A stretch of 64,000 nucleotides of DNA from assembly GCA_949126835.1 (NCBI GenBank), contig OX421502.1, forward strand, positions 35,792,789-35,856,788, given 5' to 3'. The notes under the pieces are model-generated. The model was not told the origin of the DNA and searched no databases. It was given only the letters and a program-made list of their open reading frames with translations. The DNA comes from Anisus vortex. Its lineage: Eukaryota > Mollusca > Gastropoda > Planorbidae. The position numbers and the translations under genes are program-made. Below are positions 22,701 through 32,290 of the stretch, piece after piece; the first letter of the stretch is position 1, and every line of letters begins with the position of its first letter.

Positions 22701-24622
22701 GATTCAGTCCGTTCGAGTTAGTGTTTGGACATTCAGTTCGAGGACCTCTAAAACTGTTGCAGGAAACCTTGTTAAATTCTGATGAAGAGACTGGACTCGT
22801 AGCTTATGTGGAACAATTTAGCAATAGAATCTATCATGCTTTTAATCATGTTAAAGATAATCTTTTGCAGGCTCAGAAAAGAATGAAAGGGTACTATGAT
22901 GTCAAGGCCAGATCCCGATGTTTCCATCCTGGTGATAAAGTCCTCATGTTGACCCAATTGTCTGGACAACCCCTGAGTGCAAAATATACAGGACCATATC
23001 AGGTTTTAGATAAAATCAGTGATGTAACATACATTGTAAAAACCCCTGATAGAAGGAAAACACAGAGACTGTGCCATATAAACATGCTAAAACCTTATGT
23101 TGTTAGGGAAGAACAAACTGACATTAGGCCAGTGAGTGCTATCAAAACTGTTGAAACACCCCCGCCTAAATTTAAAAAGACAATCATAGAAAGTAAACTT
23201 CAGAACACTGAAGCACTTAAAAACCTCAATGATAAACTGGCACATCTAGACTTAGGTGAACAGACTTCTATCAAGGGTTTAATCTATGATCATGTAAATT
23301 TGTTTAGTGATGTTCCTAACAAAACAACTTTGGTTACCCATGATGTAGTTTTAAAAGATGATAATGTTAAACCTGTCAAACAACATCCGTATAGGGTTAA
23401 TCCCATACAACTTGAACACATCCGTAAAGAAATTGATTATATGCTGAGCAATGATATAATTACTCACAGTAACAGTGATTGGTCATCCCCATGTGTGTTG
23501 GTCCCCAAATCTGATGGTTCACTACGCTTTTGTGTAGACTATAGGAAATTAAACCAAGTGACAAAAACAGATTCGTATCCCATACCACGGATAGATGATT
23601 TAATCGATAGAGTAAGCACTGCAAACTATGTAACTAAGATTGACTTACTAACAGCTTATTTCCAAATCCCATTGACAGATAGGGCTCAGGAGGTATCAAC
23701 TTTTGTTACTCCTGATGGATTATATAAGTTTAAAGTAATGCCATTCGGAATGGTCAATGCTCCAGCTAGTTTTCAAAGACTAATAAACACTATTATCCAT
23801 GATATCCCACAATGCCATGCATATCTGGACGATATCGTAGTGTTCAGTAATAACTTTAATGATCATCTACATCAGTTAAAACTATTATTCCAAAAACTAA
23901 AACAGGCTAATCTTACTATAAACCTAGTTAAAAGTCAATTTTGCCATGCAGAAATTGAATATTTAGGTCATGTAGTGGGTAATGGCAAAGTAAAACCAGT
24001 GAATGCCAAAGTCAAAGCTATACAGGAATTCCCTGTCCCTAAAACGCAGAAACAACTTCGAGGATTTCTGGGTATGGCCGGGTACTACAGGAAGTTTTGT
24101 AAAAACTTTTCTATTATCACTTGCCCTTTGACAAATCTCTTGAGAAAGAAAAATCAATTTAAGTGGACTCAGGAATGTGACCAAGCCTTTAATAATATAA
24201 AAGACATACTGACCAAGGCACCAGTATTAGTCTCACCTGATTATACTAAACCTTTCAGAATAACGGTAGACTCGTGTAATACAGGAATGGGCGCGGTAAT
24301 CTCACAAATAGGAGATGATTCACTTGAACATCCCATTAGCTTTTGTTCAAAAAAATTTAACCCACATGAGGTAAATTATAGCACAATAGAGCAGGAATTA
24401 CTAGGACTTATCCAAGCATTGAAACATTTCAATTACTATGTAAATGGTTCTCAGTTCCCAATCGAGATATTCACTGATCACAATCCACTAGTATTTCTTT
24501 CCCGCATCAAACAAAATCAGCGCATTCTAAGATGGAGTTTGTTCATTCAAGCTTACAACTTAAAAATAACTCACTTATCTGGAAAAGATAACATCGTCGC
24601 GGACACCCTATCGCGTATGTAA
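19787..24622 (+). CDS. gag-pol: Gag-Pol polyprotein with integrase upstream of reverse transcriptase
   Basis: A 1611-residue single ORF. N-terminus: a SAP-like helical segment (about 17-60, LKELAKSLGI). A Glu/Arg-rich coiled coil follows (about 105-155, repeated RIEMERE). Gag core is about 170-340, with a CCHC zinc knuckle C388-x2-C391-x4-H396-x4-C401. Retropepsin has DTGA at 539-542. Integrase zinc finger is H765, H772, C802, C805; the core triad is D836, D895, E931 (D-x35-E); the GPY module is at 1069-1071. Reverse transcriptase has catalytic D1286 and YLDD 1346-1349. RNase H has D1495, E1535/E1537 and D1564, and ends VADTLSRM. All catalytic residues are intact and there is no frameshift between gag and pol, so processing must rest on the protease. 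The product would assemble cytoplasmic particles and integrate cDNA. The ATG is the first in the frame after the leader. Confidence 0.93.
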   Translation: MEATNNLTLDPEIFDLTSEQLNKMSMIQLKELAKSLGISITETRPSKTKLLQEVTECLRKQGTLIIEETTANDNINDESDDELPFPIKQRVKHTTGELSEELKFKLELRKMELEMERENKRIEMERERESQRIEMEREIAREKIASQERIELARSRTSNHSNASSEADAELYKFKKHIPVLEDNSVEEFFMIFERNAKDYQFPEGKKAILLRSALNKGKALDVVLSLTEEELYDYELIKNRVLLSYALTPEKYRKVFRESKKEQEQSHVDFLRQKKKYFERWIRSKGVNKDFDKLANLMLMEDFNNNIRGDVRIHLADKGVEQVETAAVMADEYVIIHSSNKFTTVDKSKFQNRDMKVEKKTMNPNESYQSKRHQQSNEGPTNSKPTCSHCKRIGHTKEKCWILNGNPNKKNVVLSYVAMPKQRTHENVKKDIRTQTEIPSANADNLTKHTYLGNLKPEIVPEIETMVFNNSNSNLSSKESISDRTTMSTKHTSYKNNLDTDLIDTEIPSNCLPFIEEGTVSSIINGVTSEKNIRILRDTGAEVSLLLENTVPTSQSTYTGQDLTIQGVSRKNVQVPLHQIQLKSAYFTGNVVVGVYKSLPFKGVSLILGNDIAGDVVHSISKKKQYLNKSESFIKPICIVTRGMAQQQKSVETMSKSEMEPEIDLQATFLADILSGPSVKTTESNLSPRQLLLLEQNRDSGIKHLKKKVITEQEAETKGNGFFLKEGMLMQKWRDVKCDNDNCREGSQIVVPAIYRNDILHMAHDTPYAGHLGVNKTYRRILPYFYWPGLHRDVTKYCKSCNTCQIVGKPNQTIPVAPLKPIPAFAEPFSHLLIDCVGPLPKTKTGHQYLFTIMCTATRYPEAIPLRTINADKISDALIAFCSRYGLPKTIQSDQGSNFTSKLFNQVLKKLGIQHATSTAYHPQSQGALERYHQTLKTMLRTYCFENTEDWDRGIPFALFATRETVQESLGFSPFELVFGHSVRGPLKLLQETLLNSDEETGLVAYVEQFSNRIYHAFNHVKDNLLQAQKRMKGYYDVKARSRCFHPGDKVLMLTQLSGQPLSAKYTGPYQVLDKISDVTYIVKTPDRRKTQRLCHINMLKPYVVREEQTDIRPVSAIKTVETPPPKFKKTIIESKLQNTEALKNLNDKLAHLDLGEQTSIKGLIYDHVNLFSDVPNKTTLVTHDVVLKDDNVKPVKQHPYRVNPIQLEHIRKEIDYMLSNDIITHSNSDWSSPCVLVPKSDGSLRFCVDYRKLNQVTKTDSYPIPRIDDLIDRVSTANYVTKIDLLTAYFQIPLTDRAQEVSTFVTPDGLYKFKVMPFGMVNAPASFQRLINTIIHDIPQCHAYLDDIVVFSNNFNDHLHQLKLLFQKLKQANLTINLVKSQFCHAEIEYLGHVVGNGKVKPVNAKVKAIQEFPVPKTQKQLRGFLGMAGYYRKFCKNFSIITCPLTNLLRKKNQFKWTQECDQAFNNIKDILTKAPVLVSPDYTKPFRITVDSCNTGMGAVISQIGDDSLEHPISFCSKKFNPHEVNYSTIEQELLGLIQALKHFNYYVNGSQFPIEIFTDHNPLVFLSRIKQNQRILRWSLFIQAYNLKITHLSGKDNIVADTLSRM

Positions 24623-25390
24623 CAAATGTATAAAGGGATAACTTCATGTATATATTCTGATAATCCTAAGAGAATTGGATCATTTAAAATATTAATGCAT
24701 GAATATATGAATATGTTGTGATTATTTTATGCAATATCTTATGCCTTATTTTATGCCATGAATATTTCCATTTGCTAAAACAAATATTATTATTGTTGTA
24801 GAAAAAAAAAGAAAGAACCTAATAAGTTACTTATAAATATTATGGATTTATGAACATAATTTTTCTTTATTAGTAAGATAATGAATGAACAGAAATGTAC
24901 ATCCTTATTTTGAAACAATCAAACTATAGTTGTGATTATGTAAAAACCAAGATAGAGTAATGTGCATACACTTCACATGCTTACACACTTAAGATTAAAC
25001 TCTTACTTTAAAATTTATTTAAATATTAATTTCATTTAAGTTGAATTAATTAATGATTGAATTGTTTAATATGATAACATTAGTTATGTTGATTTTTACC
25101 TTATAAATAAGATGATGATGTTTATAAGGAATGATATCTCAGAGAGTATAATTTTTTTAGAATAACGCGAACATGTGTTATGGTCTAAGGATAACTTGAG
25201 ATCCTATATGATGAGGGTTTAATAGAATAAATTATTTCCCTTACTTGTCTTATTTAACGGACTACCCAGGTGGAGTCAGTTTTTTTTTGTATATTGTTTA
25301 GAACTAAAGTTAAGTGCAGGCGGTTCTAAAAGAAATTGCACACTTCTATTGTTTAGTATGCAATGTTCTTTTCCTTTTGGTATGGGCGAC
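24623..25390 (+). other. 3' untranslated region of the Gmr1-like element
   Basis: 768 bp of AT-rich sequence lie between the pol stop and the 3' LTR. No ORF over about 60 codons is present, so no env-like gene. The bases just before the LTR (TTTTGGTATGGGCGAC) include the likely plus-strand primer position but are not a classic long purine run. The length is unusual for a gypsy-type element lacking env. Confidence 0.6.
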
Positions 25391-26423
25391 TGTTACGAAA
25401 CGTAAATTCCCTACATTGTAATGTTAATAAACCAACTAAATCATTTAAGCGAATTGCGTTTAAACGATATAAAATATTTCTCAGCTCACGGTTTTCCCCG
25501 GGTTTTTCCTAACCTAATTTGAGCATTATTGTTTTTTATTAACCTCGATAAAAACATGAACTGTGCATGCACCTACAGCGTGTCAAGGCCGTCCGGTCTC
25601 TCCTTATTTTGTTAGAGCATTATTGCTTGTTCTTAATAAAAAGTATCTGATCACGCAGTCAACATGCAGGCTTGATTAAAATATTCGTGTCACTAGGCTG
25701 TCTGGTTTTTCTAACGATTGACCCGTAATATATTTCTACGCGATTCGACCTTTTAGTTCAGTTCTTGGCTTGCATTCGATCTAGTAACATCAAATATTCT
25801 CCGCTCTGAGTATCGTTTCTATTTGATTTGTATGATGGAAAATTTATTATTCTACTATTAATTACAATGCTATGTTCATTGAGGATATTCATTACTAATT
25901 GGAATATGTGTATTTCTTGATTGTGTATATAATATTATTTGGATTCCTACTGGATTGATGTTGTAAATTAAACCAAATTTATCGTTGCTTTCTACACAAC
26001 TTGGTTAACGTCAATATTTCAAAGTTATCTACATGTGTGTATGTGTAATATTTATACAACTATTTTAATAATCTACACTACCACTCAACATCGAGGTTCT
26101 TGCTGTATAATATGAGCCACATAAATAATTATACATGAAGTAAATCAACTGAAAACTCTAAAACTACGCTATGTGAATTGCCAGGGGATACTAAGAACCA
26201 CGGAATACTCTAGACAACTACAAATAAACTTCAGAATGATATAATAAGATCTTCACTAATACAAGGATACTCACACTAATAATAACAATACTATAACTAT
26301 TATTTTCACAAATTGAATGGGGGCTCTAGCCGTAATAACATTATAAATCATAACTATACTTGTGTGATATAAATAGAAGGTCTCATCCATAATTTATTAT
26401 GGTGAATAAATTGCCTTGTAATA
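25391..26423 (+). repeat. 3' LTR of the Gmr1-like element
   Basis: It begins TGTTACGAAACG and ends CCTTGTAATA, followed directly by the GTAT target duplication (26424-26427). It matches the 5' LTR apart from the one base noted. Confidence 0.92.
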
Positions 26424-26900
26424 GTATAAAAAATGTTTTTTGGGTTAAAAACTGGTTCAAAAGCTAAAAGAAAAGTACAGTTCGCTCCCTAGCTTCTGGG
26501 TATAAAGTTTTTATGAAGTAGTTTTTTTGTAAAATGAAAAGCTAATATAATTACGCATAAAAACCACTAGGCCCCCAGTAAAATAACAAAGGCGAAGAAG
26601 GTTTTATTGACAACTTCTGCCCCCTAGCGACTGCGCATGCGTATACATTGACCTTTGTTTTGGAATAATTAATAAAATGAAAAGGTCTATAGCCTAACTC
26701 AGCCTAAGCCTAAGCAGTGACTATTGATGTTTAATCAGCAATAATTATTTGATTACCCAATTACCCAACTCACCCCACTCTCGCTATTATAATATAAGTA
26801 AAGTACCCTTCGGACCTAATTGAGCAGCGTTCGCCAGTTTCTGTATGCTATGTAATTGTGTGGCCAGCACAATGCACAGCCGCAATATTATAAGCATTTT

Positions 26901-27077
26901 ACCCCAACCTACGGTACGCGTGTTGTTTCGCAGGGGGATTTTCAATGGCACGTGGAAGACCAACAAACAAACATTTGAAGTCTCTTCTACGAGAAATTGA
27001 TTAGTGGCGCGGGATCACTTCTAGGCTGTTGGCACGCTGGATGAACTAGAAATCATACTTTGGCACCCCTTGCAACC
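26901..27077 (+). repeat. Degraded hAT MITE (same family as 34981-35173)
   Basis: CAACCTACGG, GGGATTTTCAATGGCAC, GGAAGACC, CGGGATCACTTCTAGG and GGCACGCTGGATGA occur in the same order as in the intact copy. Both terminal repeats are eroded. Confidence 0.6.
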
Positions 27078-27176
27078 TACTATATGTCTTACTATATATA
27101 AGTATATTATATACAGAATATAGTTTGACCTGCACAGACTTAGGCCTAGCCTATACATATTAATAGGCCTCGAGTG

Positions 27177-27265
27177 GAACTTTAGCCGAGCGGCAGCGCG
27201 TTCGACTGGCGTACCGAAGGTGCTGGGTTCGAATCATGCAATGGTGGTGAAGGCTAGGATTTCTT
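27177..27265 (+). repeat. tRNA-headed SINE, head only
   Basis: TAGCCGAGCGGCAGCGCGTT followed by GGTGCTGGGTTCGAATC gives A- and B-box-like blocks, matching the SINEs at 43277, 47259, 57115 and 59177. The body is lost after about 27265. A mature tRNA is unlikely because the acceptor stem does not close. Confidence 0.55.
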
Positions 27266-27293
27266 TTTCGCATTAAAGATTTAAGATAGCTTT

Positions 27294-27649
27294 TCAGCTA
27301 TTAAGATAAATTGCATTGGTGGTGATGACCTGTATTGCTCTATATCCCATCGTTACATTGAGTTTGTCAAACGCCCTGCTAGTAGAGGGACGAGGTTGGC
27401 CTTGTTGGTACAGATAGACTACGGTACACATGTGATTTTTTTTTTTTTATAACCTGCTACTTTCCGTGAAAAATAAACTTTCTTCTGCGTTTCTTTCTTT
27501 GTTTTGATTGGGATGGGGAGGGGTCGGGGGTATAGCTAAATTTGTATAAGGAAAAGGAAAAAGAATTCATTCGTGTCATTTTACGAACACTATTATAACA
27601 AAAAAAAACAACCAAAGAGAGTATATTATCAGAGCTTCTTCTGAGTAAT
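27294..27649 (+). repeat. Dispersed repeat R2, left part (interrupted by a LINE)
   Basis: It matches 35183-35545 almost throughout (CGTTACATTGAGTTTGTCAA, ACAGATAGACTACGGTACAC, GTCGGGGGTATAGCTAAATT). After the LINE insert the same repeat resumes at about 29557 (GGGATATTTGTAAGTGAATC), as it does without interruption at 35548. Confidence 0.75.
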
Positions 27650-29556
27650 TATCTTCTTATCTTATACATTACAGACGCTCCTTCTATAAAGAAGATTATT
27701 GCGTCCTACGCTCATCCGTGGTCCGAGTCTAGTCTTGCATTTTTATTAATGTTCTAAATGATGTTAAGTTACTGGTTTTCCTGGTTTGTTCAGGCAACCC
27801 ATTCCATGCCCGAATGCCACTCGGGAAGAAAGAGTACTTATATGCATTTGTTCTCGCATAAGGGACAAGGAAAGTGTTTTTATCTTTATGTTTATCTGAG
27901 ACTTGCAACAGGTTGTTATTGTGTTGTATTTCTAAATTAGAGTTTAATGCCTTATGTATTATTACTACTTTACTCTGTCTTCTAGTGTTTCTAGGTTTAA
28001 TGATTTGACTAATGGTGTTACTCTTGTTAATTGGGAATATTCGCTAGTTATGAACCTTGCAGCTCTTTTTTGAATTTGTTCTAATTTTTTAATGTTTTCT
28101 TTAGTTGATGGGTCCCATACAGATGCTGCATATTCTAGTATAGGCCTAACTAATGTGAGATAGCATTTTAGTTTTATGTTCTTATTACATTTGTAAAAGT
28201 TCCTGTTTATGAATCCTAAAGTTTTGTTTGATTTTTTTAATTACTTCATCAATATGAGGGTTCCAAGATAACTTATCATTTATTATTACTCCTAGATACT
28301 TAGCATTGTTAGTTTGAGTTAGTTCTTTACCATGAATGAAGTAGTTTGCTATTATTTGTTTCTTTTTCTTGGATACCCTTATTAGTTGGCATTTTCCTGG
28401 GTGAAAAGACATACTCCAGTTTGATTCCCATTTTTGTAGTTCATCTAGGTCTTTTTGTAGGAGTTCACTATCTTTTCCTGTCTTTATTATTCTATAAATT
28501 ATGCAATCATCGGCAAATAATCTTACTTTTGTTCCTGTGTTGATGCAATTTGGCAGATCATTAATATAAATTAGAAATAGTAGGGGTCCTAGAACAGTTC
28601 CTTGTGGAACTCCTGAGTTTACAGTTATTGGTGATGACTTAGAGCCATTTATTATCACTGTTTGTTCTCTGCCTATAAGAAAGTCCTGAATCCACTGATG
28701 TAAGGGACCAGAGATGCCAAAATATTTAAGTTTTTTTAGTAGACTAGAATGATGAACTTTATCAAATGCTTTTGAAAAATCTAGTAATATAGCATCAATT
28801 TGGTTGTTATTATCTAATCCCTTTGACAAGTCATCTATTAGGCCTATTAATTGAGTCTCACATGATCTATTTTTCATAAAGCCATGTTGGTGTGGGCACA
28901 GTGCATTAAGTTTGTCTAGATGATTTACTATACTACTATATATAATATGTTCAAGTAATTTACATGTTATGCTGGTTAGAGAAACAGGTCTATAATTACC
29001 GGGGTCAGATTTATCTCCTTTTTTGAAAAGGGGAGTTACATTAGCTAATTTCCAATCTCTGGGCACTTTGCCCTGGTTTAGAGAGGCCTGAAAAAGTATT
29101 TTAAAGATTGGAGATATTTCATTGGTTAGTTCTTTAAGCAGTCTTGCTGGTATTTCATCTGGACCAGAAGCTTTGTTTGCTTTTAAGTTGGTTAGGAGTT
29201 GTTTAATGCCTTTTTCATCTACATTTATAATCCTATCTCTTCTAGTTTGTTTAAATTTATGAAGATTTCTTTGTCACCTGGATTTGAGAAAGATGATGCA
29301 AAGTGTGTTAAGGATATTAGCTTTGGTTTCATTATCATTATAAGTTTCATTGTTTTGGCCTTTTAGTGAAGCTATGCCTGTAGTGTCCATTTTTCTTGAT
29401 TTAATGTAGGACCATAAGTTTTTATTATTATCTTTAGAAATTACATTGTTTACATATTCATTTTGCAGCTGTCTGCTTAGTTTCTGAGTTAAATGTTTAA
29501 TTTTTAGGTATTTTTTATGTAGTCTAATTGAATTAGTTGCCTTAAACTTTTTGAAT
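27650..29556 (-). pseudogene. CR1/jockey-type non-LTR retrotransposon, 5'-truncated and frameshifted
   Basis: The RT ORF at 28185-29066 carries YRPVSLTSITCKLLEHI, then DAILLDFSKAFDKVHH, the B motif SGVPQGTVLGPLLF, catalytic FADDCIIY and KYLGVIINDKLSWNPHI. Upstream coding (ANKASGPDEIPARLLKE, WSYIKSRK) is in other frames because of small deletions near 29230 and 29288. Downstream coding (LVRPILEYAASVWDPSTKEN, YSFFPSGIRAWNGLP) is in another frame after an indel near 28225. The 3' end (minus strand) is GATAAGAAGATAA. The endonuclease is missing. Five other 3' pieces of this family lie at 17565, 29956, 45326, 51745 and 62876. It is non-functional. Confidence 0.85.
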
Positions 29557-29940
29557 AGATTGGGATATTTGTAAGTGAATCCCAGTAATTATAAAATAGT
29601 AACTTTTAAAAACATAAATAAATGTTAAAAAAACTTATTATAAAATCGTGTTTATAATAACGTACATTCAAACCTCGTTTAAGTCGGTTTGGTTTTCGCA
29701 AAAATCGCGGTTTGACTAAAATCAAGGGAAAAAAAACGAATGCGGCTCCCGTTCACCTTCTGTGTGCCCACCCTTAACCCAGTTTTGCTAGTTGTTTGCA
29801 AAATTTGCATGCCGATTTCATCATCATCGTTCTTTCCATTGGCTGACACACCTTTACCAAGAGCGGCTAACTCTCAGCTACAAAGGAATGTTTGGATTTC
29901 CGCTATTGGTATAACACATTCGCATTAAAGTCTGAGCCGA
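29027..29940. repeat. Tandem segmental duplication, copy 1
   Basis: It starts AAAGGGGAGTTACATTAGC and ends AAAGTCTGAGCCGA. It duplicates 29956-30872 with an offset of 929-932 bp. It spans the 5' part of the LINE, the end of repeat R2 and about 300 bp of adjoining DNA (AACCTCGTTTAAGTCGG). It differs by a 1-bp and a 2-bp deletion and at least one substitution. Confidence 0.9.
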
Positions 29941-29955
29941 CAATATAGGGGAGTT

Positions 29956-30872
29956 AAAGGGGAGTTACATTAGCTAATTTCCAATCTCTGGGCACTTTGC
30001 CCTGGTTTAGAGAGGCCTGAAAAAGTATTTTAAAGATTGGAGATATTTCATTGGTTAGTTCTTTAAGCAGTCTTGCTGGTATTTCATCTGGACCAGAAGC
30101 TTTGTTTGCTTTTAAGTTGGTTAGGAGTTGTTTAATGCCTTTTTCATCTACATTTATATGTCCTATCTCTTCTAGTTTGTTTAAATTTATGAAGATTTCT
30201 TTGTCACCTGGATTTGAGAAAGATGATGCAAAGTGTGTGTTAAGGATATTAGCTTTGGTTTCATTATCATTATAAGTTTCATTGTTTTGGCCTTTTAGTG
30301 AAGCTATGCCTGTAGTGTCCATTTTTCTTGATTTAATGTAGGACCATAAGTTTTTATTATTATCTTTAGAAATTACATTGTTTACATATTCATTTTGCAG
30401 CTGTCTGCTTAGTTTCTGAGTTAAATGTTTAATTTTTAGGTATTTTTTATGTAGTCTAATTGAATTAGTTGCCTTAAACTTTTTGAATAGATTGGGATAT
30501 TTGTAAGTGAATCCCAGTAATTATAAAATAGTAACTTTTAAAAACATAAATAAATGTTAAAAAAACTTATTATAAAATCGTGTTTATAATAACGTACATT
30601 CAAACCTCGTTTTAGTCGGTTTGGTTTTCGCAAAAATCGCGGTTTGACTAAAATCAAGGGAAAAAAAACGAATGCGGCTCCCGTTCACCTTCTGTGTGCC
30701 CACCCTTAACCCAGTTTTGCTAGTTGTTTGCAAAATTTGCATGCCGATTTCATCATCATCGTTCTTTCCATTGGCTGACACACCTTTACCAAGAGCGGCT
30801 AACTCTCAGCTACAAAGGAATGTTTGGATTTCCGCTATTGGTATAACACATTCGCATTAAAGTCTGAGCCGA
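29956..30872. repeat. Tandem segmental duplication, copy 2
   Basis: A near-identical second copy. Because it keeps the bases that copy 1 has lost, its LINE fragment (29954-30322, minus) reads open across ANKASGPDEIPARLLKELTN, showing that the frameshifts in copy 1 arose after the duplication or are sequencing differences. A 15-bp junction (CAATATAGGGGAGTT) separates the copies. Confidence 0.9.
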
Positions 30873-31869
30873 AAACCATCTGTGTTCTTCTTGGCGGGAG
30901 TTAATCTATTCTAAGGATAAAACTGTGTGTATGTATGTGTTAATCTTTTAGTTCTAAACTATCTAGATTATCAAGATTATTTAAATCTAAATTTAATTAC
31001 TAAATTTTGAAAATTTGTTTGTGTGCTAGGCCTAATCGCTAATTAACATTATAAACAACGTAATATAGGGATAATAGGCCATGCCATAGTTATCGATTGA
31101 GATTGGAAAGTAAAGCTTCAAGTTTACAATTACACACCCACGCCCACGTGGCGAATTCGGTTTCTAAGTCTAATATTTAAAGCCATTTAATTTATTGTTG
31201 TGTGCAAATCCAACCTAAAATAGGCCCATTACTGCTATTAGATTAGACTTAGAAACATTTAAATCCAACAAACTGAAATGAAATTGGTTTTGAAGCTTTC
31301 AAAATTAGATTTCTGATTTTTCATTTTGTATTAAATTATAATATTCTTACTTAGGCCTACTGTTTGACTGTTTAAGTTTATGGGGTGGCAAAAGGTGAGG
31401 GTTGTCACCCTATTTTAGTATTTTTAATAAACAATAGAGAAAATTGGAATTGAATAGGGTATAAAAGGAAAATAAACACCATAATTATAAGAACCTTGCT
31501 GCCAACATCTGCGTACTGTTGTGTTGTATTCATTTTGTTAATTTTATTATTTATACAGCAGGCCGCTATTTATACCGCTATTATTAGTATTATTATTAAT
31601 AAATATTTTTTAATGCGCTATTTTTACTATATTACAATATTCATATATTATTTATACTTATTGTTTTAGGTTTACCTTGCGCATCTGTTGTCCAGCCATG
31701 CGCCACAGTATTCCAGGTGTATCAGTAGTATTGTTGGATTATTATTCACAATGGACATCTAAAAGTGGTCTGTTTATAACAGTGTGTTGGGCCTAACACT
31801 ATACTTTTTGACTTCCAAACCTGTTTTGTATTAATTAATTAGAGTTTTATAAAAAAATCAGTTGGCAAG
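30873..31869. other. Upstream region of the SLC7 transporter gene
   Basis: AT-rich and non-coding. A TATAAAAGG at 31460-31468 is the best TATA candidate. TAG at 31840-31842 is in frame with, and upstream of, the start codon at 31870. A further non-coding first exon is possible and cannot be excluded. Confidence 0.4.
31460..31468 (+). promoter_or_regulatory. Candidate TATA box for the SLC7 gene
   Basis: TATAAAAGG lies 402 bp before the ATG. If used, it implies a 5' leader of about 380 nt. Support is motif and position only. Confidence 0.25.
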
Positions 31870-32290
31870 ATGGCTGAAACAGTCCAGCTAAAAAAGCAGA
31901 TCACCCTCTTCCAGGGAGTCGCTATCATTGTGGGCATCATCATCGGCTCTGGGATTTTCGTGTCGCCTGTCGGCATCCTCATGCATTCCAAGTCTATAGG
32001 ACTGTCCATGATCATGTGGTCGGTGTGTGGTGTTTACAACACGCTGTGCGCCCTGTGCTACGCTGAGCTCGGGGCCTCCATGCCTCAGTCTGGTGGAGAG
32101 TACATCTACATTCAGCGAGCCTTTGGGGATTATCTGTCTTTCGTTTGCTTGTGGATCAACTTTGTCCTCATCTGCCCAGTGGGCATTGCAGCCTTGAGCC
32201 TAATAGCATCTCTGTACATCCTTCAGCCTATATTTCCAGACTGCCCGGTCCCTCATTTGGCGGAAAGGTTCATTGCTATATGTTTAGTAT
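31870..32290 (+). CDS. SLC7 gene exon 1 (residues 1-141)
   Basis: Starts ATGGCTGAAACAG; donor GTAAGT at 32291 (phase 1; codon 141 is TGG, split T/GG). It encodes TM1 to TM4 start. An alternative donor GTATGT four bases earlier would put exon 2 out of frame. Confidence 0.9.

Larger units (their letters stand above)
18345..26427 (+). mobile_element. Full-length Gmr1-like Ty3/gypsy LTR retrotransposon
   Basis: The complete element has two 1033-bp LTRs (18349-19381 and 25391-26423), a 405-bp leader, one uninterrupted 1611-codon gag-pol ORF, and a 768-bp AT-rich 3' region. A 4-bp target duplication GTAT lies at 18345-18348 and 26424-26427. Reading the two LTRs side by side I saw one difference (T at 18359, C at 25401), so the insertion is very recent. 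The pol order is protease, integrase, reverse transcriptase, RNase H. In standard Ty3/gypsy elements integrase is last; integrase-first is known in the Gmr1-like group. No envelope ORF is present. Confidence 0.93.

Noticed and set aside
24623..25390. Envelope gene after pol, which would make the element retrovirus-like
   Set aside because: No ORF longer than about 60 codons and no signal or transmembrane pattern was seen.
27177..27265. tRNA gene
   Set aside because: A and B boxes are present but the acceptor stem does not pair, and the same head is fused to a SINE body elsewhere in the window.
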